64,000 nucleotides of DNA from an uncultured Clostridia bacterium (GTDB lineage Bacteria > Bacillota > Clostridia > Oscillospirales > Ruminococcaceae): assembly GCA_947630845.1 (NCBI GenBank), contig CANRJB010000006.1, forward strand, positions 1 through 64,000, written 5' to 3'. This document shows positions 8,736 to 16,774 of the stretch, piece by piece. Numbering within the stretch: the stretch's first letter is position 1; the number at the start of each line of letters is the position of its first letter. A program made the translations under genes and the position numbers. The notes under the pieces are model-generated. The model was not told the origin of the DNA. It did not search any database and saw only the letters and a list, made by a program, of their open reading frames with translations.

Positions 8736-8767
8736 AATTCCCCATGTCGTATGCGGCATGGGGAATT
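8736..8767 (+). terminator. Hairpin terminator after rplL
   Basis: An 11-bp perfect stem, AATTCCCCATG (8736-8746) with CATGGGGAATT (8757-8767), follows the rplL stop. The U-tract is weak. Confidence 0.6.
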
Positions 8768-8780
8768 TATGTACGCAGCA

Positions 8781-8810
8781 AAAGCCTCCGATGCCTTTTG
8801 GCAGAGGGGG
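8781..8810 (-). terminator. Probable terminator of the small-protein operon (minus strand)
   Basis: On the minus strand an imperfect hairpin (CCTC.GCC, loop AAAA, GGC...GGAGG) is followed by CTTTTGC, directly after the stop of the BofA-like gene. Confidence 0.45.
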
Positions 8811-8817
8811 CGATCTG

Positions 8818-9090
8818 TTAGCCTTTGATGAACAGCTCTCCCAACACAGCCAGTGCAGTTCCGGGTATGCCGAGGATCGTGCTGAGCAGCAGATTGGTGG
8901 TGCAGAGTGTCGGTGCAAAACCGATCCCCTCTCCGAACAGATGCAGCAGCACCAATGACATCAGCCCTGTCATGCTTCCGAGCAGAAATGCCCGGATGCG
9001 TTTTTTATGCCGTAAATAAAAGAATAGTGTACATAAGCCCACAAATATCCAGAACAGTGCATAGGTGTGTGCGATCAGAAATTTCATCAT
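8818..9090 (-). CDS. BofA-like (pro-sigma-K processing inhibitor family) membrane protein
   Basis: This 90-aa protein has three hydrophobic segments, at about residues 8-26, 34-52 and 62-86. The C-terminal 'NLLLSTILGIPGTALAVLGELF' matches the 'N...LGIPG' signature of the BofA family. In Bacillus, BofA inhibits the SpoIVFB protease during sporulation. The gene is last of four small genes, with a 14-bp gap from the previous one. An M50 protease of SpoIVFB type lies elsewhere in the window (43019). A role in sigma-K control is plausible but not shown, and annotation as a general small membrane protein is possible. Confidence 0.6.
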   Translation of the reverse strand: MMKFLIAHTYALFWIFVGLCTLFFYLRHKKRIRAFLLGSMTGLMSLVLLHLFGEGIGFAPTLCTTNLLLSTILGIPGTALAVLGELFIKG

Positions 9091-9104
9091 TTTCCCCTTT
9101 CGGT

Positions 9105-9470
9105 TCAGAGCAGGATATATGCCAGTGCCAGAAGCAAGGAGATATCTGCCCCCTCTTTGTATAACAGATAGAGAAGCCCTGCAAGTGCCAGCTTTTCCCC
9201 GTTCCAGTCTTTCAGCAAGTCATTGAGTTCCTTCGGCAAATCAAGCTGCTGTAAGAAACCGTGCGGCTGCTGTGGACGGGAAGAAACGGGCTGCTGATAC
9301 GGTGGAGCAGGGTGACGGACAGGGTCTTCCTGTGAAGCTGCCGGCGGAGGTTCAGAAGCCGGTGCAGTCGGACGATTCTGCATGGGGGCTGCACGCCGCT
9401 GCATCTCACGGGAACGCCGGATCGCATCCTGACGCATGGCATCAAAATTCTGCTGTGCCTGCTGCGGCAT
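9105..9470 (-). CDS. Uncharacterised small protein with proline-rich middle and hydrophobic C-terminus
   Basis: This 121-aa protein has a Gln/Arg-rich N-terminus (MPQQAQQNFDAMRQDAIRRS) and a Pro/Gln-rich disordered middle (about residues 28-70). A conserved-looking C-terminal module contains 'LDLPKELNDLLKDW' and ends in a hydrophobic helix, 'LALAGLLYLLYKEGAD' then 'LLLALAYILL'. I recall proteins with this terminal module in other Clostridia, usually unannotated. It is third in a four-gene minus-strand operon. The tail suggests membrane association. I do not know its function. Confidence 0.7.
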   Translation of the reverse strand: MPQQAQQNFDAMRQDAIRRSREMQRRAAPMQNRPTAPASEPPPAASQEDPVRHPAPPYQQPVSSRPQQPHGFLQQLDLPKELNDLLKDWNGEKLALAGLLYLLYKEGADISLLLALAYILL

Positions 9471-9494
9471 ACAGTCTCCCCCCTTCGGAACAAA

Positions 9495-9875
9495 TTAAAA
9501 TAACTGCTGCAACATTCCGGTTTTCTGCATGGTCTGAAAGACTGCCCACAACTTCATGAGCCGGATCGCCTTGTCGATGCGCTGCTGCCGCCGCTCCCCG
9601 AAATGCGGACGCAATGCAAGCAGCAATGCTGTGTTCTTGTCATTGCCGGTATTCTTCATCAGCTCACCCATTTTCATGAGCATGCCCATATCAAACGGTG
9701 GCATCTCCGGTGAAGAAACTGCCGGCAGAGTCCCGGCAGCAGATGTTTCCTGTTCTTCCGGTATGCTGTTGGGTGTGCCATGCTGGAACATCTGTGCAAG
9801 CTCTGCGATCTGCTGCATACTCTCCGGGTCGGAAAGCACCTCCTGAATTTTGCTCATCATATTTTCATCCATCAT
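9495..9875 (-). CDS. Uncharacterised small protein
   Basis: This 126-aa protein starts MMDENMMSKIQEVLSDPESMQQI. It has a variable Pro/Ser/Glu middle, then a Met-rich amphipathic stretch (MGMLMKMGELMKN) and a basic C-terminal module (LLLALRPHFGERRQQRIDKAIRLMKLW). The first ATG overlaps the previous gene's TGA (ATGA), so translation is coupled. No enzyme motif, signal peptide or clear membrane helix is visible. The C-terminal module resembles short unannotated clostridial proteins I remember. The function is unknown. Confidence 0.7.
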   Translation of the reverse strand: MMDENMMSKIQEVLSDPESMQQIAELAQMFQHGTPNSIPEEQETSAAGTLPAVSSPEMPPFDMGMLMKMGELMKNTGNDKNTALLLALRPHFGERRQQRIDKAIRLMKLWAVFQTMQKTGMLQQLF

Positions 9876-10129
9876 TTACCGCCTGTCAGCTTTGTGTAAA
9901 GTGCCTTTGCCTGCGGCGTACTCATGAGCTTTTCCACCATCTTCGGATTCTGTATCGCCTGATTGAACTTAGCGGCATCGGCAGAATTCATATTCTTCAG
10001 GGCATTGTCAAATCTCCCCTGCTCAAGCTCCTGTTTCAGTTGTTCCGGCGGCATCCCCAACTTCTGACTTACCACCTGCAACAGCCCGTTCAGGTCTTTG
10101 GCATCGGAAAGCTTTTTTCCATTCGTCAT
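9872..10129 (-). CDS. Uncharacterised small protein, first gene of the operon
   Basis: This 85-aa protein starts at the ATG at 10129 (MTNGKKLSDAKDLNGLL), eight bases after AAAGGA; an ATG at 10138 abuts the ribosome site and is less likely. It is mostly helical, with 'LGMPPEQLKQELEQGRFDNALKNMNSADAAKFNQAI' followed by 'NPKMVEKLMSTPQAKALY'. Its modules of helix, Pro-turn and repeated 'N..M' segments are like those of the next gene product. It has no recognised domain, and the function is unknown. Confidence 0.7.
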   Translation of the reverse strand: MTNGKKLSDAKDLNGLLQVVSQKLGMPPEQLKQELEQGRFDNALKNMNSADAAKFNQAIQNPKMVEKLMSTPQAKALYTKLTGGK

Positions 10130-10242
10130 GACGATCATCCTTTCAGGGTTCAGAATAAAATGGTTCAGGACCGGACAGCACGGTACATGACCGGGAAACC
10201 GCTGTACAGATTAAAATTTATGGAAAATTTGTTTGAATGGTA

Positions 10243-10271
10243 TTGTATTTTTTTCTGAGATATGATATAAT
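10243..10271 (+). promoter_or_regulatory. Promoter of the phosphodiesterase gene
   Basis: TTGTAT (10243-10248) and TATAAT (10266-10271) are 17 bases apart, about 30 bases before the ATG. Confidence 0.7.
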
Positions 10272-10303
10272 AAAGAGTATCGGAATGGAAAGGAGGGATG
10301 ATG

Positions 10304-10798
10304 ATGAAGATCGTGGTCATGTCGGATTCTCACGGCAGTTACGCTGCGCTCAGAAAGGCTTTGCAGATGCATGAAGATGCTGACCTCTTTTTCCATCTTG
10401 GCGACGGAGAACATGAGGTACACCTTGCTGCGCAGACGTTTCCGTGGTTTGCCGGAAAGCTGTATTACATAAAGGGCAATTGTGATTTTGGTCATGAGAT
10501 CGACCCGGCTCACCGGCAGCTTACGCTGACACTTCCCTTCGGACACCGCATCTTTGCGGCGCATGGTGACCGTTTTCAGGTGAAATACGGCACATCACGC
10601 ATGGCTTATGAAGCCCGGAAGGAACAGGCAGATATCCTGCTGTACGGGCACACCCATGTCAGGGACTGCCGCTATGAGGACGGACTTTACATCATCAACC
10701 CCGGCAGTCTTGGCTGTCCGAGAGACGGAAAGCCGCCGTCCTATGCCGTCATCAGTGTGTCGGAAAAGGGGATCCTTGCGAATCCGGTCAACCTGTAG
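10304..10798 (+). CDS. YfcE/MJ0936-family metallophosphodiesterase
   Basis: This 164-aa cytoplasmic protein has the calcineurin-like metal ligands in order: 'MSDSHG', 'FHLGDGEHE', 'IKGNCD' (family: GNCD/GNH), 'AAHGDRF' and 'LYGHTHV'. The terminal 'NPGSLGCPRDGKPPSYAVI' is typical of the YfcE subgroup, which hydrolyses model phosphodiesters; the physiological substrate is unknown. Three ATGs lie in tandem after AAAGGAGG. The third (10304) best fits the spacing and the MKIVVMSDSHG N-terminus of relatives. It has its own promoter. Confidence 0.9.
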   Translation: MKIVVMSDSHGSYAALRKALQMHEDADLFFHLGDGEHEVHLAAQTFPWFAGKLYYIKGNCDFGHEIDPAHRQLTLTLPFGHRIFAAHGDRFQVKYGTSRMAYEARKEQADILLYGHTHVRDCRYEDGLYIINPGSLGCPRDGKPPSYAVISVSEKGILANPVNL

Positions 10799-10867
10799 CT
10801 GCTCCTGTTCCCTTTCTATACTATGCGTCAGTGACCCGGAAGTTGCTGTCCGGAGGTGATTTTTCTT

Positions 10868-13327
10868 ATGAACAGACCGCTCTCCCTCAGAAGAGACAGC
10901 GGTGAACGATATGGAATGGCGTTCGGATTGGGGTTTCTCTGTCTGATGGTGATCCTGCTGCCGCTGCTTGTGATAGACAAGGGCTATTTCATTTATTATG
11001 GTGATTTCAACTCACAGCAGCTCCCGTTCTATGCCCATGCCAATGATGTAGTGCGCAGCGGCGGACTGTTCGGATGGGACTGGGGGACAGATCTTGGAAG
11101 CAGCTTTTTAGGGTCGTATGCATTTTATCTGTCAGGGAGTCCGTTTTTCTGGCTGACGGTACTGTTGCCGGAGCGATGGGTGCTTTATGCCATTCCATGG
11201 CTGTTGAGCCTGAAACATGGCATTGCTTCGCTGACAGCTTACTGCTACATCCGCCGCTTTGTGGAAAACCGGAATGCAGCACTGATCGGCGGACTGCTGT
11301 ATGCCTTTTCGGGATTTCAGCTGTTCAATCTGTTTTTCAACCATTTTCAGGATGTCACTGCTTTCTTTCCGCTGCTCCTGATCGCCATGGAGGAGCTGGT
11401 CAACAACAATCGCCGTGGTTGGTTTGCGTTATGTACGGCACTGATGGCGATCATCAACTACTTCTTCTTTACCGGGCAGGTGGTGTTCTGCATCCTGTAT
11501 TTCATTGTCCGTCTGCGGTGCAGGGATTTCCGCATAGACTGGAAAAAATTTGCAGCTCTTGCTATGGAGGCAGTCATCGGCGTATGCATTGCGGCAGTGG
11601 TACTCATGCCGGCAGCACTGGCAATTCTGGCAAATGAACGGGTGTCAAGCAGTTTCACCGGACAGGGCTTTGTCTTTTACAGCGATAAGACACGCATCCT
11701 GCGCATCATCCAGAGTTTCTTCATGATACCCGACAACCCTGCACGTCCGAATCTGTTCGGGACGGATTACGGAAAGTGGGCATCCATCGGCGGTTATCTG
11801 CCGCTGTTCTCCATGACGGGCGTGATCGCCTTTATGAGCAGCCGGAAAAAGCATTGGGCGACCGGACTGATATGGATCTGTATCCTGTGCGCATTCGTGC
11901 CGGTGCTGAACAGTGCATTCTACATGCTCAATTCCTCCTACTATGCAAGATGGTTCTATATGCCCATTCTCATCATGGCAATGATGACAGCCTATGCACT
12001 GGACAACAAGGAAATGCGCTGGAAACCGGGACTCATCGCCTGTCTGGGGATGCTGATCGCATTCGGACTGATCTCCTTGCTGCCCACGAAGGGAGACGAC
12101 GGCAATATGGTATTCTTCCAATTTGCAGAGCGTCCGTCGATCTTCTGGCTGGAACTGGCGATCTGTCTGCTCTTCTGGCTGGGGACATATCTGCTTGCCC
12201 TGAAACGCAGGGAGGGAAGGAACTGTTTACAGAGTGCCCTCTTCATGACGATCGCCGCCTGCCTGATCTGCACCGGAACGGTAGTCTGCTACGGCAAGCT
12301 TGACAGGACAACTTCCGGAAATTACCGTGACCAAGCCATCCACGGCAGCGAGCATCTGCACATTTCCTATGAGACGGATGATGCCGGTTTCTTCCGGGTG
12401 GATATGTCAGAGAACTATGACAATTACCCCATGTTCTGGGGACTGTCGTCCATGCGCTGTTTCCAGAGCGTGGTAGACCCGTCCATCATGGAATTTTATG
12501 ACAGCATCGGCATCACAAGGGATGTGGCATCCCGTGCGGACACTTCCTATTATACACTGCGTGGACTGTTTTCCGTGAAGTACTATTTTGATAAGGTGAA
12601 GGATGACATGCCGGAGCTGAAATTGCCGGGCTTTACTTTCCTGCGTGAGGAAAATGGTTTCCGCATCTATCAGAATGACTACTATATCCCGATGGGCTTT
12701 CCATACGATTATTATGTGACTCCACAGGAGATGAAGGGCAAGACAGATCTTGCAAAGTCCTCGATGCTTATCCATGCACTGGTGCTTGATGAGGAGCAGG
12801 CGGAACGATACCGTGATATCATCACGAAGGCAGATGGCAGCGTGCCGTCGGAGGAGGAATACCTTCTTGAATGTCAGAAACATGCCGGCGAGGCATGCGG
12901 AAATTTCCGGTATGACAGCAAGGGATTTTCGGCAGAGATCACGCTCGATACGCCGAAACTGGTATTTTTCAGCGTCCCCTACAGCAGCGGCTGGACGGCA
13001 GAGGTCAACGGCGATCCGGTCGATGTGGAAAAGGTTTCCAACGGCTTCATGGCAGTGCGCTGTGAGTCCGGACAGAATACAATTTCGTTCTGTTATGCGC
13101 TGCCGGGACTGCGGTACGGTGCAATGATCTCCATCGGGGGACTGGTGCTTCTGGGGCTGTATCTGATGTTGGCAAAGCGGCTGTTTTTACCTGTGTGCGG
13201 CAGGCGAACCCATAGCTACGATTATGTGCCGTCCGCAGGCATCCGTGCAGCGCATGCGTATACACACTATCTGAAACGGCATACTGATAAAGAGAAGGGA
13301 GAAGATCACAATGGCACATCTGTATGA
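10868..13327 (+). CDS. YfhO-family polytopic membrane protein
   Basis: This 819-aa protein has a short basic N-terminus and then about a dozen hydrophobic segments spread over residues 18-470. A large extracytoplasmic region rich in Y/D/F (about 490-730) and one C-terminal helix (LRYGAMISIGGLVLLGLYLML) follow. The early loop 'YYGDFNSQQLPFYAHANDVVRSG' carries the acidic GT-C-like motif of YfhO proteins, which are linked to modifying lipoteichoic acid or surface polymers with sugars. The substrate here is unknown. The ATG at 10868 has GGAGGTG at eight to ten bases; an in-frame GTG at 10856 overlaps that site. The 3' end overlaps the NUDIX gene by 17 bases. Confidence 0.85.
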   Translation: MNRPLSLRRDSGERYGMAFGLGFLCLMVILLPLLVIDKGYFIYYGDFNSQQLPFYAHANDVVRSGGLFGWDWGTDLGSSFLGSYAFYLSGSPFFWLTVLLPERWVLYAIPWLLSLKHGIASLTAYCYIRRFVENRNAALIGGLLYAFSGFQLFNLFFNHFQDVTAFFPLLLIAMEELVNNNRRGWFALCTALMAIINYFFFTGQVVFCILYFIVRLRCRDFRIDWKKFAALAMEAVIGVCIAAVVLMPAALAILANERVSSSFTGQGFVFYSDKTRILRIIQSFFMIPDNPARPNLFGTDYGKWASIGGYLPLFSMTGVIAFMSSRKKHWATGLIWICILCAFVPVLNSAFYMLNSSYYARWFYMPILIMAMMTAYALDNKEMRWKPGLIACLGMLIAFGLISLLPTKGDDGNMVFFQFAERPSIFWLELAICLLFWLGTYLLALKRREGRNCLQSALFMTIAACLICTGTVVCYGKLDRTTSGNYRDQAIHGSEHLHISYETDDAGFFRVDMSENYDNYPMFWGLSSMRCFQSVVDPSIMEFYDSIGITRDVASRADTSYYTLRGLFSVKYYFDKVKDDMPELKLPGFTFLREENGFRIYQNDYYIPMGFPYDYYVTPQEMKGKTDLAKSSMLIHALVLDEEQAERYRDIITKADGSVPSEEEYLLECQKHAGEACGNFRYDSKGFSAEITLDTPKLVFFSVPYSSGWTAEVNGDPVDVEKVSNGFMAVRCESGQNTISFCYALPGLRYGAMISIGGLVLLGLYLMLAKRLFLPVCGRRTHSYDYVPSAGIRAAHAYTHYLKRHTDKEKGEDHNGTSV

Positions 13328-13859
13328 AAAGACCCTTGACAGCACAGTACTGTACGACGGCAAGGTCATTCGGGTGGAAAAGGACAATGTCCTGCTGGAG
13401 GACGGCACACAGGCGATCCGGGAAGTCGTGCGGCATCCGGGCGGTGTCTGCGTGCTTGCGCTGACGGACAAAGAGGAGCTGCTGGTCGTGCGGCAGTTCC
13501 GGTATCCGTATCGGGAGGTCACGATCGAGCTGCCTGCCGGAAAATTAGAATACGGAGAAGATCCGGAGACATGCGGCAGAAGGGAGCTGCTTGAGGAATG
13601 CGGCTGCACACCGGAACGCTTTACCTACCTCGGCAAGCTCTACCCGACAACAGCCTACAATACGGAGATCATCCGCATCTTTCTGGCAGAGGGGCTGCAT
13701 TTCGGAGAGCGGTCACTGGATGACGAAGAATTTCTTGATGTGGAGCGCATTCCGTTTGACAGGGCACTGGAGATGGTGCTTAACGATGAGATCCCCGATT
13801 CCAAGACACAGATCGCCATCCTGAAATATGCAGCGATAAAAAAACAGGGAACGGTCTGA
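13311..13859 (+). CDS. NUDIX hydrolase, ADP-ribose pyrophosphatase type
   Basis: This 182-aa protein has a complete Nudix box around residues 77-99. It reads GKLEYGEDPETCGRRELLEE, then C, with the G-x5-E-x7-RE-x2-EE spacing, preceded by 'IELPAGK'. Such enzymes split ADP-ribose to AMP and ribose-5-phosphate. The start overlaps the end of the YfhO-like gene and has GAGAAGGGAGAAG upstream. The last codons lie inside a hairpin that serves as terminator for the convergent spoVG gene. Confidence 0.9.
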   Translation: MAHLYEKTLDSTVLYDGKVIRVEKDNVLLEDGTQAIREVVRHPGGVCVLALTDKEELLVVRQFRYPYREVTIELPAGKLEYGEDPETCGRRELLEECGCTPERFTYLGKLYPTTAYNTEIIRIFLAEGLHFGERSLDDEEFLDVERIPFDRALEMVLNDEIPDSKTQIAILKYAAIKKQGTV

Positions 13860-13867
13860 CCGTTCCC
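13839..13867 (-). terminator. Terminator of spoVG, inside the NUDIX gene's 3' end
   Basis: Arms GGGAACGGTC (13847-13856) and GACCGTTCCC (13858-13867) form a near-perfect palindrome spanning the NUDIX stop codon. Read on the minus strand the stem is followed by TG and seven T residues, a strong terminator for spoVG. On the plus strand no U-tract follows. Confidence 0.8.
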
Positions 13868-13893
13868 CCGATACCATGGGTATGCTGTTGATG

Positions 13894-14211
13894 TTACTCG
13901 CTTCCCATAGCAGCACTTTCTGCTGCTGCGTTTTCCTGTGCTTCGACTTCCATGAGAGCAAGATGTTTGCTGTAGGCATCCAGAATGGATTCCTCGATCA
14001 TCTTGCGCCCTTCCGGCATAATGGGATGTACAATATCCCGGAACATGCCGTTTTCATCTTTGCGGCTCGGCATTGCGATGAAAAGACGTTCATCACCCTG
14101 CACAACTTTGATGTCATGCACAGCAAGCGTGTGGTCGATCGTGATAGAGACAACTGCTCTGAGACGTCCCTCCGTGATGACCTTACGGATTTTGATGTCT
14201 GTGATTTCCAT
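13894..14211 (-). CDS. spoVG: Septation/regulatory protein SpoVG
   Basis: This 105-aa protein begins MEITDIKIRKV and has the SpoVG core 'AVVSITIDHTLAVHDIKVVQG' and 'LFIAMPSRKDENGMFRDIVHPI', nearly family consensus. SpoVG binds DNA or RNA, and in Bacillus it affects septation during sporulation and many virulence or cell-wall genes. It has GAGGAGGT upstream of the ATG. The gene is single and convergent with the NUDIX gene. The Ala/Glu-rich tail is variable, as usual. Confidence 0.95.
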   Translation of the reverse strand: MEITDIKIRKVITEGRLRAVVSITIDHTLAVHDIKVVQGDERLFIAMPSRKDENGMFRDIVHPIMPEGRKMIEESILDAYSKHLALMEVEAQENAAAESAAMGSE

Positions 14212-14366
14212 GGTTTTCTTTTACCTCCTCTGGATTACGCTCTGTATCGGATGCAAGTTTCCGGAATCCCTGTACAAAGCAGGAAACACGGTATCCGTAA
14301 CAGTGCATTATATCCTTAGTATAATCCAAATATATGAATAAATTGATAAGAAATCAGGTGTATTTT

Positions 14367-15791
14367 ATGAATAAATCAATATTAGACGGAAAAGAACACA
14401 TCCATTTTATCGGGATCGGTGGTTCCGGGATGTATCCTCTTGCGCAGATCCTTCATGCAAAGGGATATTACCTCACAGGTTCGGACAACAATGAGACGGA
14501 CACCTTGCAGGCAGTCCGGAATATGGGTATCCCCGTCATGCTCGGACAGAGAGCGGAGAATATCGAGGGTGCCGACCTGATCGTCCATACCGCTGCCATC
14601 ATGGCAGACAATCCGGAGCTGATCGCTGCAAAGGCATCAGGTGTGCCGGTACTTGAGCGCAGCGAGCTGCTCGGACTGGTGAGCAGCTGGTACGACAACG
14701 CCGTCTGTGTCTCCGGTACACATGGAAAAACGACGACCACTGCCATGATCACACAGATCCTCTGTGAGGCAGGCATTGATCTCTCCGCTTTCATCGGCGG
14801 CAAGCTCCCTATCATCCACGGGAGCGGCTGTGCCGGGACAAGTGATATCTTTGTCTGTGAGTCCTGTGAATTTGTGGACACATTCCTGAAACTCTTTCCG
14901 GACACAGCCATCGTGCTGAATATTGATGCCGACCATCTGGACTATTTCGGGACGGTGGAGAACATCATCCGGTCTTTCCACAAATTCTGCGAAATGGCAT
15001 CAAAGGCTGTCATCTACAACGGCGACGATGCTAATACCCTGAAAGCGGTAGAAGGCATTGAGGGAAAGAAGATGATCTCCTTCGGCTATGGGGAACAGAA
15101 TGACTACCGGGCAACGGATGTCTGTCATCTGACCGGAGCAGGCACAAGCTATACGGTTCAGAAAAATGGCAAAACGATGGGCAGCATCTTCTTAGCTGTG
15201 CCGGGTGAACACAATGTACTCAATTCCCTTGCAGCAGTGGCAGCCTGTGATGAACTGGGGCTGAATTTTGACCTGATCCGCAAGGGCTTGCAGAATTTCC
15301 GGGGCGCAGGCAGACGCTTTGAGATCAAGGGTGTTGTCAATGGCATTACCATTGCCGATGATTATGCCCACCATCCGACCGAACTGACCGCAACACTGCG
15401 TGCGGCAAAGGAAATGGACTACAAACGGGTCATTGCCGTGTTCCAGCCCTTCACCTTCTCCAGAACGGTGCAGCACTTAGAGGAATTTGCCGAGGCACTC
15501 TCCATTGCCGACATTGCCGTACTCACGGATATCATGGGTTCGAGAGAAAAGAATACCTACGGCATCTATACCCGGAATTTAGCGGAGATCATGGATAATG
15601 CCGTTTACTTTCCGCAGGAAGAAACGGCTGAGTATACTGATGAACGGAAATACCAGAATTTTGAGGATGTGTGCCGTTATGTCACAGAACATGCGCAGGA
15701 TGGTGATCTTGTCCTGACTATGGGCTGCGGCGATATCAATAAAGTGGCAAAGATGATACTTGAAGCACTGGAAAAGGAGGCATTACAATGA
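14367..15791 (+). CDS. murC: UDP-N-acetylmuramate--L-alanine ligase
   Basis: This 474-aa cytoplasmic Mur ligase adds L-alanine to UDP-MurNAc. The N-terminal 'HFIGIGGSGMYPLA' binds the UDP-sugar, 'GTHGKTTT' is the ATP P-loop, and 'DYAHHPTEL' and the C-terminal 'TMGCGDINKV' are family motifs. The ATG at 14367 is preceded by CAGGTG; an ATG at 14334 would add 11 residues without a good ribosome site. A TATAAT at 14320-14325 is a possible -10. The 3' end overlaps lexA by four bases (ATGA). Confidence 0.95.
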   Translation: MNKSILDGKEHIHFIGIGGSGMYPLAQILHAKGYYLTGSDNNETDTLQAVRNMGIPVMLGQRAENIEGADLIVHTAAIMADNPELIAAKASGVPVLERSELLGLVSSWYDNAVCVSGTHGKTTTTAMITQILCEAGIDLSAFIGGKLPIIHGSGCAGTSDIFVCESCEFVDTFLKLFPDTAIVLNIDADHLDYFGTVENIIRSFHKFCEMASKAVIYNGDDANTLKAVEGIEGKKMISFGYGEQNDYRATDVCHLTGAGTSYTVQKNGKTMGSIFLAVPGEHNVLNSLAAVAACDELGLNFDLIRKGLQNFRGAGRRFEIKGVVNGITIADDYAHHPTELTATLRAAKEMDYKRVIAVFQPFTFSRTVQHLEEFAEALSIADIAVLTDIMGSREKNTYGIYTRNLAEIMDNAVYFPQEETAEYTDERKYQNFEDVCRYVTEHAQDGDLVLTMGCGDINKVAKMILEALEKEALQ

Positions 15792-16381
15792 AATCACAGC
15801 GAGCAGATGAGATATATGATTTTATCCGGGACTATATGAAAAGTGAGATCATTGCACCGTCAGTCCGGGAGATCTGTGAGGGAGTGGGCATACGCTCCAC
15901 CTCTACAGTACACCGTTATCTTCACTATCTTGAGGAAACCGGCAGGATACGCATGTCTGCCGGCAAGAACAGAGCCATTGTTCTTGTATCCGACAACAAT
16001 GACGAAGCACAGGGCATTCCGCTTGTGGGTACGGTCGCAGCCGGTGTGCCGATCACGGCGATCGAGAACATCACGGATTATGTCAGCTTTCTGCCGTCCA
16101 GACATTATGACGGGGAACTGTTTGCGCTGCGTGTCCGTGGGGAGAGCATGATCAACATCGGCATTTATGACGGGGATATCGTCATTGTGGAACAGACACC
16201 GGTCGCTGAAAACGGAGAAGTGGTCGTGGCACTTGTGGACAGGAGCGAGGCAACGGTCAAGACCTTCTATAAAGAGGACAGACATTACCGGTTACAGCCG
16301 GAAAATGATGAAATGGAACCCATTATTGTGGAGGAAGTGGAGATATTGGGGAGAGTTGTATCTCTCATCCGCTATTTCTGA
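15788..16381 (+). CDS. lexA: SOS repressor LexA
   Basis: This 197-aa repressor-protease has an N-terminal winged helix ('IAPSVREICEGVGIRSTSTVHRYL') followed by a peptidase S24 domain. The self-cleavage bond is A85-G86 ('VAAGVPI'), with catalytic S120 ('GESM') and K158 ('ATVK'). RecA filaments trigger cleavage and derepress DNA-repair genes. The start overlaps the murC stop (ATGA), so expression is coupled to murC. In many Bacillota lexA has its own autoregulated promoter. I see no clear operator directly upstream. Confidence 0.96.
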   Translation: MKSQRADEIYDFIRDYMKSEIIAPSVREICEGVGIRSTSTVHRYLHYLEETGRIRMSAGKNRAIVLVSDNNDEAQGIPLVGTVAAGVPITAIENITDYVSFLPSRHYDGELFALRVRGESMINIGIYDGDIVIVEQTPVAENGEVVVALVDRSEATVKTFYKEDRHYRLQPENDEMEPIIVEEVEILGRVVSLIRYF

Positions 16382-16414
16382 TGCGATTACATACAGGAGA
16401 AAGGAAGTTGTGTT

Positions 16415-16774
16415 ATGGTGAACAAGGTAAAGGTAGTCATTTTGGGAAAGGAGTATGTGCTGCAAACGGAAGAAGCACCGAACTATGTCTATGGGCTTGC
16501 AAGGACACTTGAAGCCCGTATCCGGGAGAATATGGACAAGGGCGCATCCCAGTATACGGCAGCTATCATGACCTCCCTTTCGGCACTTGATGACCTGAAC
16601 AAATCCAAGGCACACCTTGATCAGATCAGTGACCAGACAAAGGAATATGTGGACGATGCCGGACGTGCCCGTATTGAACGGGATGCAGCTCTGAAAGAGA
16701 TCGAGGTACTCAAATCCAAGGTGGCACAGCTCGAAAATACCCTTAAACTCCGGAAACTCAAGGACAACACCTGA
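16415..16774 (+). CDS. zapA: Cell division protein ZapA
   Basis: This 119-aa protein matches the ZapA layout. A beta-rich N-terminal domain (VVILGKEYVLQTEEAPNYV) is followed by a long C-terminal coiled coil (about residues 65-112, 'DAALKEIEVLKSKVAQLENTLKL'). ZapA bundles FtsZ filaments at the division ring. It has AAAGGAAG upstream. Its stop (TGA) overlaps the next ATG by one base, so it is co-translated with the U32 gene. Confidence 0.85.
   Translation: MVNKVKVVILGKEYVLQTEEAPNYVYGLARTLEARIRENMDKGASQYTAAIMTSLSALDDLNKSKAHLDQISDQTKEYVDDAGRARIERDAALKEIEVLKSKVAQLENTLKLRKLKDNT

Noticed and set aside
15700-15790. SOS box upstream of lexA
   Set aside because: No clear GAAC-N4-GTTC type palindrome was found in the last part of murC.
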